From Auanema rhodensis (taxonomy: Eukaryota; Nematoda; Chromadorea; Rhabditida; Rhabditidae): DNA of 64,000 nucleotides. Positions 22,348 through 37,256 of the stretch are shown here, piece by piece; position 1 is the stretch's first letter, and each line of letters opens with the position of its first letter. The stretch lies in assembly GCA_964057225.1 (NCBI GenBank), contig OZ059894.1, forward strand, positions 14,456,131 through 14,520,130, written 5' to 3'. A program made the position numbers and the translations under genes. The notes beneath the pieces are model-generated. The model was not told the DNA's origin. It searched no databases and was given only the letters and a program-made list of their open reading frames with translations.

Positions 22348-25300
22348 ATGGATATATGTAATGAAAATTTTACACCTACTACCAGTTCAATTAGTAGGCT
22401 GGATTCCTTAATATTTGGGTATTTGAGTAGGCAACAGGTAGTTTCATATGGTATTAGCCACAGTTTTTTATGAAGTTTTATAACAGTATACCAAAACAGT
22501 CTCAGCTTTGCTGGAAGAATCTCCTGTTTTGAAAGAGAATGGCGGACGATTTGGAGGTGGACGAGGCGTATTCGTTCAAATCAACCCTACAGTCTGTGAT
22601 AAAAATTTAGAATATATAGTTGAGGTATAAACTCTTTATATTAGTCAGAAACTGCTTTTTTGCTGTAGACGTTTGCTCAATATGGAAGATTTGATGTTCC
22701 ACCTGAGTTTATTGACTTCGGTCATCAATTACGTTGTTTAGCTAATGATTTCTCGAGAATGACGACAGTTTTTGGAAATGCGAGAAGGTAATCTGATTAT
22801 AATTATCTAATATAATCTAATATTTATAGCGAAAATCACCGAAAAATGTACGGTTCTCGTGCCAAAAGCCGTGCCCAACATACAAAGGTTATGAGAGATA
22901 GGTGTGTTGTAAATTGAGTAGAGTATAATAAATTTTTAACTTTAGTAGTAATTATACCCAGCCAAATCCAGTTAACGCAGCCGTTTTTCACATTCCACAT
23001 CATCCCCTAACAGTTGACAGTCCTACTCCTCCACAGGTATAAATCTTTTGTATAAATGATATACAAATTACTTCAAGAATCCTATTTATACCGGTGCACA
23101 AACTCAAATTGGTAATAGTGTAGATAATCAGCTCAATTATCAAAATCAAAATCATAATGTATGTTGCATGTTTCGACCGAACAAATTTACAACCTTCTAG
23201 GTTATAATAAGTAAAGATCAGGAATCTAAAGATAAATCTACGCTTTTATCAAGCGCAGCTTGCAATATACCATCTTTTGGTGAAATTGATAACAATTTAA
23301 ATATTTCGGGATCCAATAATTTGTAAGTTGAATATTATTTCTTTTCATCTTACGAAATATTCTTCAGGGATCCTCCTATGGATACACATAATGAGGACAA
23401 CGATAATCATATGCATTCCATACTCTCTGATGAAGGTAAGCTTATTTCATTTTTATGTTTGGAATTTTGGTTTAATTCAATTTCGCCACTTGATATGAAC
23501 CGGTTGCATATATTAATATCTCTTACTTTTAACAGATTTAATGTTTCCATTTTCAGGATCCTCGAGGCGTAAGAGACATCAGCCTCATAGTTTCTCGGAG
23601 CGATTTATATCCAAGTTAGCAGACGCTGCCAGTCGCACAAAACAATGTAAAGAGCAACATAGTACCACTACAGTAATAACATACTTAATAGTCATAATGT
23701 TGACCTTCATTATAGGATTTATCAACCCTAGATATTGGAGATGAAATTTTTGACTTTTGCGATATTAGAAACCTCCCATCACAGCTAGAAGAGGTTGTCT
23801 GTCGATTCGATCCCGAGGATAGGTTTTTTGATTACGCAGGTTACATCGACATCGATGAAAACAGCCAAGCTCCTTTTGAATCAACTTCGTTTTCTGATAC
23901 AGCAATGGTTAATTTTTCTTTTATTTAGGTATTTTGGTTTTTTATTTAGGTTGAACACGTCAGAGAGCCATCTCCTGTTAAACAAACTATTCTTCCGTCG
24001 ATTCCACCAAGGAAAGACACACCATTTGGACTTGATAACGTTAATCTGTCACTTATGCCTCAATCTACTCTGAGCTCAGAGAAGAATCCTGTGTAACATT
24101 AAAATATTAATTCAAAAAATTTTGAAATTTTTTAGATATAATCCTCGTCCTTATACAATGAAAGGCCCTCGTGGACCAACTAAGATTCAATCGGTAGTTT
24201 TAATTTTATGGCAAAGAAATTTATTTATGAACTTAAGAAATCTTTAATTGAAAGAACTGGCATTAAAGAAGCAAAAGTTTTCGAAGCGAAAAATATTCCA
24301 TTACGTAACGAAAAGTAAGTTCATCAGTGCTTAAGAACTATTAAACTTTTGTTTAGAATTACCATGGATTCTCTGTTTGATGATTGTGACAGCAGTTCGT
24401 CTGATGGGCCCGAAGTTCGTGATAATCATAAACGCAGTAAATCTCCTGAAAAATCGAAAAAAGAGGGCCATAGGGATGAATATCGTAATAAAAATAAGTG
24501 GGTTGAACTACTAGCACAATTATTAATACGTGTATTCGTTTTAAGAGAATCGCACGTAAAAGAGAAAAGGCCGGAGAAATCGAATGGCCACAGAGATAGG
24601 AAAGAGGAACGAGAACTTGATAGAAAAAGACACGATAAAGAGGAGAAAATCAGATCAGAGGTAAGTAATCAGATATTTATTTCCTTAATATATATGTTTT
24701 TAAGGATAAACATAAATCCGTTCGGACAGAAAAATCGGACAGAGTTGAAGACAAGAAAAAACATGAACGTTATCGTGATGATACTGAGAAGAGGGAGCAC
24801 GAACGCAAAAAGAAGGAAATGGTTATTCGTGCTAGCAGAGAATATGAACAAGTATATCATTTATGGTGGTTTAGCTTATATATTATACTCTATAGCAACG
24901 GCGGGACGACGCTATGAAGAAAAGAGAAGAAGATCGCAAACGATATCATGAAGAAAGAAAGAAAAATGTAATGCCCACCAAAGACGAAGAAAGAAAACCC
25001 CGAGAAGAAGTTGACGGTGCTGTTAAAGACGAAGATAGAAGATCTCGTGATAAGAGAAAACACTTAGATGATGATACTTCTTCTGCCGAGGTTGATCGAA
25101 ATGAAAGAGAGGCAAGTCAAGACAGTTTAATGAGCTCAAGCTATTGCTATTCGTTTGATCCAAATGCAAAAAAAAATAGAAACTCCAAAGAAAATGAAAA
25201 AGTTTCGAATTCTTTTAAAAGCAAGGTATCAAGGATACACATCTGAAATTGAAAAACATTTTTAGTTGTGGGACAATAAGACAAAAGATGAGTCTACTAA

Positions 25301-26362
25301 GAAGAAACGTTCTAAAGATGTTAGCGGCTCTTCAAGTATGCCTGATATATTATGGGAAATCGAAAAAAGTTTCGATAGCCTGCGAAGGTAGTATAAACTG
25401 CCAATTAATCAATTATGAATGTATTTAAGAAACGAACGTTCTCCTTCTCCTGATATGTCTTTCATGAATATGAAAAAACTGGCTCCTTCCACAAGAGTAA
25501 GTTTATAGATTTCTATCTTTTTAATTTTAGCGGTTTTTCAGATACCTAAAAAGGGATCTGATCTTACCCTAGCTGCAGCTACTTCTGTGGCACCTTCTAC
25601 CATACCTTCTGCAACACCTTCTCAAGCACATTCTGCAGCACCTTCTACAACGCCTTCTGCAGCACCTTCTGCAGCACCTTCTCCTGTGCCTTTTAACTCT
25701 ATCACTCTTGCTCCGGAAAGATATTCAGAGCCTGATTCTCTCCCACCTCACCAACCTGTAGTACCTCATCGTACATCGCATCCTATACATGCACAACAAT
25801 TACCAACTGTACAAACTTCCGAATGTTACATTCCAACTGTTTCTGTATGTTTTAATTTCATAAGTTGTTTTTTAACTATATTTACAGGAAAATCAAAATG
25901 ATCAAAATTTAACAAATTTGCTTAAATCTCCAATGGTAAGCGGCCTACCCTCAAATGAAACAAATCTACTCATAAAAAGTACAGTTAATGATGCAAGAAG
26001 TATGCGTTAATTTTAATTAATTTTCTCTATTTTTAAAATATTTTTTAGTTGGCCTACAGTTTGAGAATGCAGCATTAAAATGGAGACAAAATATTGTTAG
26101 TTGTAATATTACTTACATTTTGCATCCATCTCATTTTTAGGAATTAGAAAAGGAGTCTGAATCTCGGAAACGGTCTTCTCAACATAATGTGACTTTAAGT
26201 CAAGTATTTAATGGAAGTAGTTCTCCAAAGGTTTCAGTTGTATAGTATGAATTGAACAATTTTAAATCATTTCAGGATATGAATAACAAGAAGATAAAAC
26301 TTGATTTATCTGTAATTAATTCTATTATGAAAAAAGTGCATGGAAATTCATCTGCAGATTGA
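22348..26362 (+). CDS. large charged nuclear-type protein, unknown family
   Basis: A long many-exon gene gives roughly 950 residues. The N-terminal 170 look folded: a helix MDICNENFTP...RLDSLIFGYLSRQQ, then GGRFGGGRGVFVQINP, ETFAQYGRFDVPPEFIDFG and SENHRKMYGSRAKSRAQH. A middle part has short Pro/Ser motifs (EHVREPSPVKQTILPSIPP, YNPRPYTMKGPRGPTK). The second half is K/E/R/D-rich (KSKKEGHRDEYRNKNK, KREEDRKRYHEERKK), then an Ala-Pro-Ser repeat block, and ends in IMKKVHGNSSAD. An acidic Ser stretch DDCDSSSSDGPE starts at about 24373. This looks like a transcription or RNA-processing scaffold. AF4/FMR2-type proteins have a similar composition, but I see no diagnostic motif. Exons on both sides of 24320 join in frame. 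Two genes are possible if the ATG at 24364 is a separate start after the TTTAG acceptor. Confidence 0.7.
25588..25690 (+). repeat. coding Ala-Pro-Ser minisatellite
   Basis: Tandem units of about 12 bp of the type GCACCTTCTGCA encode repeated APS(A/T) (SATPSQAHSAAPSTTPSAAP). The repeat stays in frame inside the charged-protein gene and is probably a disordered linker prone to length change. Confidence 0.85.
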
Positions 26363-26663
26363 TCATATATTTTTTCTGTTTTTTTGTTTAGATTACTTAG
26401 GAAAGCTTACTTTCCAATTTGCTGCTATATATAACCACTATTTGATTAGATGTAATCGTTATATTTTATCATACAAATTACGTGTTTCACTTGAAGTACT
26501 AAGAACTTCCATATCATATTGTTATAGCGGTTTTCTTGTGCCTTAATGAGAGGGGTTGTGAGCATAAAGTTATATTTGCGCTTTGAAATTTCTAACAGTT
26601 ACACTGGATAGCATCCTTTTTCTATTCCTAGTAGGACGATAATTCTTTAATTGTTTTTTCTAG

Positions 26664-28639
26664 ATGATTCGATCATCTTATAGTCTGCTTTCACGGATAT
26701 ATCATGTACAAACTTCAAAATTTTATGCTACTTTATCAGCCTCGACAATTGATGAAACGTTGGCTTCGCTGTTGAATTCATTTTAATACCAAATTGTTTC
26801 AGATTTGAAGCTCTCTTAAGAGATGTTGATCTCAAAGATCCTCTCTACATACCCTCTGCTTCTCATGAAGTTATGGTTCTCCATCCTAAAGTATTACATA
26901 ATTTTACCCCGTGTTTTTAACTGTTACGATTCTAGATTCGGTGGGGATCTTCTAGTCCTTCGATTTTAAAAAATCCTTCAGATCAATTAGATGAAGCCGT
27001 TTCTCTTGTAAACACATTACCAGGGTTTCGTGTTGTACAGTTCGTAAATGAAACAGTGATCTCGATATTTTATTTATTGCAGTTCAGAGATCATTGGTGT
27101 TGATTATAACACAAAACGGAAAGCTATATGGGGTACCGGAACTATTGAAGGTCTTTTAAGAAAGAAACAAGATATTAGAGCTTCCGCTTTAATGGTTAAC
27201 GTTGATATGCTCTCAGCAATGCAACAGGTAGATACACTGATTCCATATTTTTATGATAGTACGTTGAATTATTGTTATTGTAGGTAGAGTTGGCAGATAT
27301 TTTCAAAGTACCTATATATGATCGATATAATATAGTTTTATCAATATTTAAACATTATGCAAAAACAGAAGAGTCGAAATTACAAATTCAGTTAGCTGAA
27401 ATTCCATATATTCGGTAACAAACTTTAATGTCAGCTAAATCTATTTTCAAATTTCATTTTATAGTCATAGGTTACATTATATGAACAAGTCTGTTGCTAA
27501 AAGCTCTGTATTACACGTCGAAGAAGTGGAGCTATTCCGAGGGTTTCGATAAACTTTAAAGTTTTTTTTTATTTCTCTTTTTTGTAGCGTTGACCGTTTT
27601 GAAGTTTTACGTTTACGGGAACAGTCAATCAAGAAGAAGCTTAGAGATTTATCAAAAGAAGAAAATAAAGAGATTAAACGTAGTGCTTCAGATGCTGGCC
27701 TAGTTGCTATAGTAGGGTAATGGAATATTCTCATTTTTAACTATTTATTGTTATTTATAAAGATATACAAATTGTGGTAAAACTACTCTCGTCAAAAGGT
27801 TAACGGGCTCTAATTCATTGAATCCGAAGGATAGATTATTCGCAACATTGGACACCACGAGACATAATGCTTTGTACGTTTTAAGAACAATAATACTTCA
27901 ACTAACCTATTTTAAAGACTACCTTCAGGAAGGAAAGTTGCATTTGCTGATACTATTGGGTTCTTCAGTGAATTGCCTACACATCTGATATCGGCTTTTG
28001 AAGCCACACTAGCACATGTTAAAGAAGCAGTAAACACAACGCTAAAACAAAAAATCACCTTATATTTTTCATTATAGGATGTCATTATTCATCTTAGAGA
28101 TATTTCTAATGCAGCATGGGAAGCTCAATCAGAGGATGTTCTGAATACACTTTTATCGTTGGGAATTCCTGAGGAAAAGCTCATTAATATGATTACTGTA
28201 GATAATAAGGTTCATCTTATCCATATATTTGTTTTGGTTAACTTTATCTAGATTGATAGAGATGGAGCAGCTAATACTGAAGGGTCTTACCGCATATCAT
28301 GCACCTCTGGTTCCGGTATCGAAGAATTGATTGATACAATTGATAAGGTAGAACAAGTAGAAAAATACATAAGTTTTGCAAACACTTTTTTAGAGTATTA
28401 TGATTGCATTGGGTTGTAAGATTCGTCGGTTAAAGTTACTGCCATCATCTCCAACAATACCTTATCTCTACAAGTACAAATAACAAGACAAACAACTTTA
28501 AATTCTATTTTTTAGCGAAGGTTTTGTATCCAAAGAACCAAAAATAGATGGGCCGTTCTTGGTATTTGAAGTATCAATGACCGAAGCTGAAATGAGCAGG
28601 ATGAAAAAACATGTTGGATCTCTAGTTCGGGCAAATTAA
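26664..28639 (+). CDS. GTPBP6: HflX/GTPBP6-type GTPase, probably mitochondrial
   Basis: Starts directly at an acceptor (TTTTTTCTAG then ATG), suggesting spliced-leader addition. The N-terminus (MIRSSYSLLSRIYHVQTSKF) is basic without acids, typical of mitochondrial import. The HflX N-domain follows (GVDYNTKRKAIWGTGTIEG, FKVPIYDRYNIVLSIFKHYA), then a helical linker and the G domain: G1 GYTNCGKTT, switch FATLDTT, G3 DTIGF. A DVIIHLRDIS strand and a VDNKID stretch (G4-like) precede the final EGFVSK...EVSMTEAEM region. HflX and GTPBP6 split or recycle ribosomes; human GTPBP6 acts on the mitoribosome. Two introns use the unusual donor GG|GTTTCG. The Gly-rich GxGExQLE motif before the linker is not recognisable; RGVDRFEVLRLREQ sits there. 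It lies 301 bp after the previous gene. Confidence 0.93.
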
Positions 28640-28775
28640 GCCAAGCATTTGTATAAAGTTTATTCTCATATATGATTCATTTATATATTGGCTGTATTTC
28701 CAATTATTTTTTTTAATTTATTATAACGTTCGCATAACTAGATGTTTTAGAAGTATACGTTTATCTCTGTCGAAC

Positions 28776-29593
28776 ATGGTAAGTTGTTAACGTCTTTGTT
28801 CCGATAAGATCAATTTTCTCAGCCGTTCCTCGCTTTGGAATTGAGATGTAGCATGGTCAATGTAGACAACCTTCACATCCAGGAGCCTGATTCATTCCGT
28901 TGGCATATTAGAGTATGATTAAGTTTTAGTTTATATTTTTAATAATCATAACACTACCCTATGGTGAAGCATCTCATGGTGCAAAGTTATTCTCAACGCT
29001 TATAAACTTTATAATTTGAGGTCAGATGTACAAACTGTGGCGAGACTCCTCAAAATTGGCATTATGTTGTAATCAATGTAAGAATTTTCAATTGTTCGAA
29101 TTATTTTTTTTTATTTAGGAGATGTCTGAAATTCCAGGATCAAGAGGTGAAGCTCACCTGGTTGAAAAATGCAAACTCTGTAATCGTTTGAACACCTTGA
29201 GTTAGTTAAACAGATTAATTAACATTATTACGTTCCGAATGAATAGCTGTTCTTCCTGACACAATCGGCAGCTACAAGTTAGAAAACAACGAGAAGTTTC
29301 AACAAATTATTGTGTTCGACTGCAGGGGAATTGAACCCTTTGATTTCGATCCTAGAGTTGGTTTGATACAAATTTAATATTAATTAAGTATTATAGGATG
29401 GATGGGTTGCTGAAGGTCCAGAATCAGGAACAATGTTCGAAGATATTGACTTGAGCGAAAAGGTTTGAATAATGTTATGAATATTTCATTATTTTAAATT
29501 TAGACTTGGGCTGATTACGATGAGAGAGCTAACGAAGCAACGGAGATTAATGATGTTGTTGTTCAATTCTCCCATGCTAAAATAAAGAAGTGA
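28776..29593 (+). CDS. CZIB: CXXC zinc-binding protein CZIB (C1orf123/UPF0587)
   Basis: About 160 residues. The ATG is the whole first coding exon; an intron with GTAAG begins right after it, and the next exon begins PFLALELRCSMVNVDNL. The Zn site is two CXXC pairs, RCTNCGET and KCKLCNR, as in this eukaryotic family. The family strands GEAHLVEKC, FDCRGIEPFDFDP and GWVAEG are present. It ends with an acidic stretch (FEDIDLSEKTWADYDE). The family folds as a beta barrel with one structural zinc and has no settled function. It lies only 136 bp after GTPBP6, with an acceptor TGTTTTAG at about 28750, the spacing expected for a downstream operon gene. AATAAA lies at 29621. Confidence 0.95.
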
Positions 29594-30044
29594 TCCTTTT
29601 CGTTTTTCCTCGTATTTTGAAATAAAGATTCTGTATTTAGTCTTGCTTTGAAAGAAACAAACATTAAAAAGTATTGAAGACACCAAAATTTTTTTTCCTA
29701 GAACCATAGTTAGCAGTAGAGCAGTTTTTTATTGTAGCCCTTTAATGCAAGTATGCCTTTGTTAGTGACGTCATATGATTGAAGCTTGTGAACACGATGC
29801 CAAACAAACGTTCATTAATGCTTGTTTTGTATTTATAGAATGTAAATTCAAGATATTCGTTGAATTCTACCCACCTATATTAAAAGCGTGTCATACTTAA
29901 GTGTTTTATACACTCCTGTACCTTTCCAGGATTCAAACTATGCTCGCTAGAATACTTCTCTAATGACCCTTGTTGCTGTATCATACTTCGCTCAATTAAC
30001 TTGTTTTTCTTTTTTTTTTTTTAATAATAATTCATATTTTCAGG
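29594..30044. other. CZIB 3' UTR and gap before spastin
   Basis: The AATAAA at 29621 should end CZIB transcripts. A T-rich run at about 30005-30022 and the acceptor ATATTTTCAG ending at 30043 precede the spastin start. No gene was seen. Confidence 0.5.
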
Positions 30045-31979
<1,935 letters not shown>

Positions 31980-33022
31980 CTACATACTGATAATAGTAGT
32001 TGTTCTTTTAGCTTTTTACTTACTTTATTATCTATTGTCTTCATTACATCCATGTTATGTTATACAGGTTTCTATCATTTTGAAACGGTTTGCTCCCTAT
32101 TCCCTTTTTGTATATAGAAGAATTCAGTCAAAACGTTTTCCGGTTCGTAGTCATTTACTGGGTATTTTAAATATACGCGAGGCCTGATCTCCTCCAATGT
32201 AATACTTATATGCTTAATTCGTAGCATTTACATGCTTACTCTAGACCTACGCTTCTTGTACGTATGACTTCTCAGTCTTTCCTTGTATCTGCAGCCAGTA
32301 AATAATATTTGACCTCATACATATGTTTTGCCAATTTCTCAATTATAACATAACGAGTTCAAATTAAATAATTGCCGTCAGTTAAGAAAATACATGACTA
32401 TTTACGAAAGCAATAACGCACGGATCGGTTGGTTTTTCATTATCTATTAAAAAAAATTTTTTCATTTGATTTTACATTTATGTTTATCTATCTCATTCCA
32501 AAGTTTTCGCGTTCCAGTTAAAATCTTTGTACTCCACTACTGACCACTTAGACTATAATGTATGATGAGTAGAAAGTTCATGCTCTTATCAGCCAGTGAA
32601 AGTATCGTCCAATGTACGCTTGAACCAGATAGCACTTGATTAAACCAATCTTAAATAGGAATACTATAAAGGAGTTCCTTATGCATGCAATCTATCTTTG
32701 GTATCTCCTTTTTTTAACATTATAGTTAATTTGCAAAACTTGTTTGATAAACTTCTTCTCAATTAGGTCAAATATGTCATACTCCCTCTGTCATTCTAAA
32801 CCAGTGGTCGATGAATGAATATCATAGACTTTCCAATGATTTCGTTTACAAACAATTGTTGATTATGCTAATTATGATATAAAAAGGACCCAATACAAAC
32901 CATATTCTGTGTCTATTGTAGCCTGGTCTCATTCTTTGAGCTCTTAATACTGTTTTAATGTTTTGTTTTCTATAAATATTTTCTTTTTCTTATATGAACA
33001 TTTAAAAATTTAGTTTTTGACG
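31980..33022. other. intergenic, about 1 kb
   Basis: No supported gene. A frame at 31942-32187 merely overlaps the spastin end in another frame and becomes Leu/Ile-rich. An acceptor AAATTTAG near 33012 precedes the carnitine acyltransferase start. Confidence 0.5.
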
Positions 33023-35590
33023 ATGAGTACTTTTTCAAAACAAGACGAACTTCCACATTTGATTGTACCAAATCTCGATGATACACTTAATAGATATTTG
33101 AAATCTGGTAAGTATCTATCTATCACCAGTTTCAAAAGAATGAGATAAATTTATAGCTCGGGCGTTAACAAATAATGATGAATATAATAGAACTGTTGCC
33201 CAAGTTGAAGATTTCAAAAAATCGAAACTGGCTTCACAACTTCAAGAAGCTCTTGTCGCCAAATCTAGAAGTTCTAAGAATTGGGTACACAATTACTGTT
33301 GTTTTATATTTTTATGAAATCTTCGTTTTTAGTTAGAAGATTGGTGGTACGATGTTTATTTAACTGTTCGTGAACCATTATCACCGTTTATGAATATTGT
33401 TGCTGTAAGATATTTCTTACAAATTTAAAATAATTAATATTTGGACATAGGGTAATACATATTATACTCCAGCACCTGGCTCACAGATAGGTAGAGCATC
33501 TGATGTTGCTTACCATTGGATGGCATTTTGGAATAAAATACGACTGTAAGTCAAATCATTTTGATAATTTCTCACTTTTTTCTTGAAAATTTTAGTGAAA
33601 CTTTACCCATAACTCGTAGTCGTGGTGTTGTATGGGATATGCATCAGTACAGTTGTCTATTCAATTCTGTTCGAGTTCCTGAGTTAGCTAAAGATAAACT
33701 AGTTCGATACTTCAAAGGTTTTCTTAAAGTATTAAAGTTATACAATTATATGTTGATTATTCCAGTTCATGATGCACCTTCTCATATAGTTGTCTTTTGC
33801 CGAGGAAACGCTTGGAAATTAGAGATGTTAAATTCTAAAAAAGAATTGATATCTCCTGATGAAATATATGGAGTTTGTGTTGTTTATGCCTTTCAAAATG
33901 ATTTTTAATTTTTTTTAAGCAAATGGAATGGATTTATAATAATTCTAAATCTTTAAAACATAGTGTTATTACACTAACAACTGAACATAGAGATAATTGG
34001 GCTAAGGTATTGTTCTTTTTTATTTTTTTTTTAGTTTTAAGTGTTAACAACTTATAGGCTCGAAGTTCTCTTTTGAAGTTAGGAAAAGCTAACAGTATAT
34101 CTTTCCAAGTTATTGATTCTGCTGCATTTTGCATTTCTTTGGTAGAAAACTGTCCAGAGGATGAAGAAATGGTTGGTTCAACTGGTGGTATGCCGTAATT
34201 CAAATTAGCTTTTTTAGTTATTAGAACAAGGTCTGATGGCTAATAGTCAATATAGTTGGCTGGATAAGAGTTTAAATTTGATTGTATTTGGAGATGGACA
34301 GATGGTAATGCAAGGTGATGTAAGTTTTTATTTTTTATTTTTCTGGGAAGATCAAGTAAACTTCTTCTAGCAAAGTAGTTTTTTATGCATTTTTTCAGCA
34401 TAGTAACGTGGATGCAATTGTGATGTTACATTGTGGAGATGTTGCTGCTCCCAGAGTTAGGAAGGAACTTTGGAAACCTCAAGTTGGTTCTGTTGCTTTT
34501 CATAGAAACTTAAAGAAGTTTTAGATTGCCAGTTCTACTAAACCGGAACTATTAGAATTTGTATTGAGCTCCGAAATTGAAAGAGCTATTGATGAAGCGG
34601 ATGCAAAGTTCAACAACTATGTATATCCAAAAACTGTTCTTTAAGCTATAAAATGTTTTTTTTATAGAAAGAAACCTATCGCTGTAAATATGTTCGATAT
34701 ACAAACTACGGAAATGCTTTTTTGAAAAAAAATAAACTCTACACAGATACAGTTGTTCAGTTAGCATTACAGCTTGCTTTCTTAAAAACACATGGATCGT
34801 ATGGTTTTAAGTATGTTTGTAAACTTCTAATATTTAATTTAGATTTGGTCCAATTTATGAAACAGCCTCTACAAGAAAATTTTATCATGGAAGAACAGAG
34901 ACTGTAAGGGGATGTACAATCGAAATGACCGAATTTGGAAAAGCTGTACTGAACAAGCAGGATGTATACAAAGCTAAAAAATCCAAACTTCCTTATTTTA
35001 TTTTAGAATAATCTTTTGCCAAAGTTGTTCTTGAATGCTTACAATGCACATAATAAGCTAATGGAGGAAGCAACAACTGGACAAGGTTGAACTTATTCTC
35101 TAATTTATTTCAAGGAAGCTTATAATTATAGGAATCGATCGTCATTTGTTGGGTCTTAGATATACCTTAGAGCAATTTAACAAAGGATGCTCACCAAAGC
35201 AGTCACTACCAGCTTTCCTGACAGATTCTGTTTGGGCCAAAACAGGCGGTGATGGAAATTTCTTACTGTCAACAAGGTTCAATACTGAAATGATCTTATA
35301 ATTGAAAATTTGTTTAGTTTCTGTGGTTATATGACTAATGAAGAAGATGGTGGATTTGGTTATGTCTGTGCTATGAGACAAGATGGCTACGGCATTTTCT
35401 ATCGCATTGGGAATGATAGGTAATAGATTTTCTCACATTTATCTGATTTTAATTTCATTAAAATCTCAGAATATGTATGGTGACAACTGACTGGAAGGGC
35501 ACAAAAAGTAATCTTGATGCGTTTTCTCGTAATGTATCATGGGCATTTGATGAAATTAGATGTCTGCTTAACGATAAAGCAAGTTTGTAA
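33023..35590 (+). CDS. carnitine O-acyltransferase family enzyme
   Basis: About 610 residues over about 14 exons. Family hallmarks occur in order: NWLEDWWYDVYLTVREPLSP near the N-terminus, TRSRGVVWDMHQYSCLFNS, the catalytic His in GDHSNVDAIVM (HxxxDA/G), YGNAFLKKNK, RTETVRGCT, DRHLLGLRY and the STS carnitine/CoA motif in LLSTSFCGY. GGFGYVCAM follows. The enzyme moves acyl groups between CoA and carnitine. There is no targeting signal or membrane hairpin at the N-terminus, which rules against a CPT1. The length and the TETVR motif fit the CrAT/CrOT branch, peroxisomal or cytosolic. The C-terminus KASL only weakly resembles a peroxisomal SKL signal. All catalytic residues are present. It sits 1043 bp after spastin and is probably separately transcribed. 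Confidence 0.93.
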
Positions 35591-37256
35591 TGATGAAAAT
35601 TACTTTTTCTATTCCTTCTTTTAAAAATAATTGTGGTGTATATCTATACATGTATATATATTCCTTTTCTAAAATTTTATCATTAAACTATATTTGTATA
35701 TCAACAAATATTAAATATGTATTTATAAAGTCGATACATACGTTTGCATAAAATAATCACCCCCCCCCCTCCTCACTCTCATCATAGCATGAGAAATTCC
35801 CAAAAGAGGAAACTTCATTTAGAAATTTTAAGAAGCAAGAAGCGGTTGAACGCAGACTGCATTTAAGTGCAATAGAACTTGAGCCCATTCCATTTCCCTC
35901 ATCGATATCTCTCTCTACATTAACATGAAAATAAATTCAAACTTAGTCCAAACAGTAACAGGAAATTAACTTTCAATGATCAGTCGAAAAATTCATGAAG
36001 ATCTATGAGCTCAATAGTAACATATATGTTTTTTAAAAAAACAAAAAAAGAGAAGGAAGGGTGGGGGCTGTGGAGAAGGAAATATTAATCTTATCATATG
36101 TTTTAATTATAATTATTTATATTATAAACATATATATATATTCTATTGTTGATAGAATAATAATATTCAATAACACTTGATTTACAAAATCATTCAGCTT
36201 CAACTAAAGCTATTATAAGTAAGAATATGTTATTTTGATCAATATTAATAATTAATACATCTATTATTAGAAGAAAAGAAAGTATAATGTATAAAACATT
36301 TATATTTTGATATTACCTTAATAAAAGGAAAAGAAAACGAAATCAATGGCAATCTCGTTACAGTTAATGCATAGATTGTTTTTCATATTATGTATGTTTA
36401 TATACAATTCACATGTTTTTTATTCTCCGATAAGTTTCGTTATGATTCTGAATAATTTAATTTATTCACATAAAATTCATAACAAGTAGATTAATTCTTT
36501 CTTTTTAATGTTAGTATCACTTCCTTGTACACATAAAACAGGTGTTATTATTACTGATCCATAAGAATATCCTAATATTCTTTTATTTTCTTCATATATA
36601 TATATATATATATATACATAATTGTATTTGTTTTATTTTTTTCTAAAAAGAAAAGATATCACTCAAACTTATTTTCTTTTCTGGAATGGCTAACTGCGAA
36701 AAACCTTTTGAGGAAATACATTTCTTTTTATTTTTGTTTAAAAAGGATATGTCGTGTGAAACTTGAAACAAATGTTGTCATATCCTGTATACAAATCTTT
36801 TTCTTTTCTATCATGATTCATGAATTATTTCTAATCAAATTAAAAGAATGTTTGTATTTTTAAGAAAAATGCAATACAATTTATTTTTTGTCTGATAGGC
36901 TTCTCGAGAAAGCTCAAGGACATTCTTGAAAATAATAGAATTTGATAAGACTTTTACTTCCAGAAACATAACATGTTTCAAATTAAGATAATGATTATAC
37001 TAATAATGTTAAACTTGCAGGATGAAAATATTAATTTTTTCTAATAATATGAGTAAAAATGAAATTAAAAAGATGTTATTGAGTAGAAAACTTACATAAA
37101 GGTTAATTTTACCATAACACATAGAATTTAAAAATATCTTATTTTGAAAAGTATAGAGAAACAATCTTTATTGGTACGAAAAGTTTAAAATATTCATAAA
37201 CATATAGTTAAAGCAAATATCATTCTTACGCAAGAAAGTTATATAGAAATTAAATT
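35591..37256. other. convergent intergenic region
   Basis: Lies between the ends of the plus-strand acyltransferase and the minus-strand peptide gene, so it should hold both 3' UTRs. It contains a poly-C run of 10 at 35760-35769 and a (TA)n run at about 36594-36616. No gene was seen. Confidence 0.55.

Noticed and set aside
24364-26362. Separate gene starting at the ATG at 24364
   Set aside because: The exon before it joins in the correct phase, so one continuous gene is simpler; not excluded.
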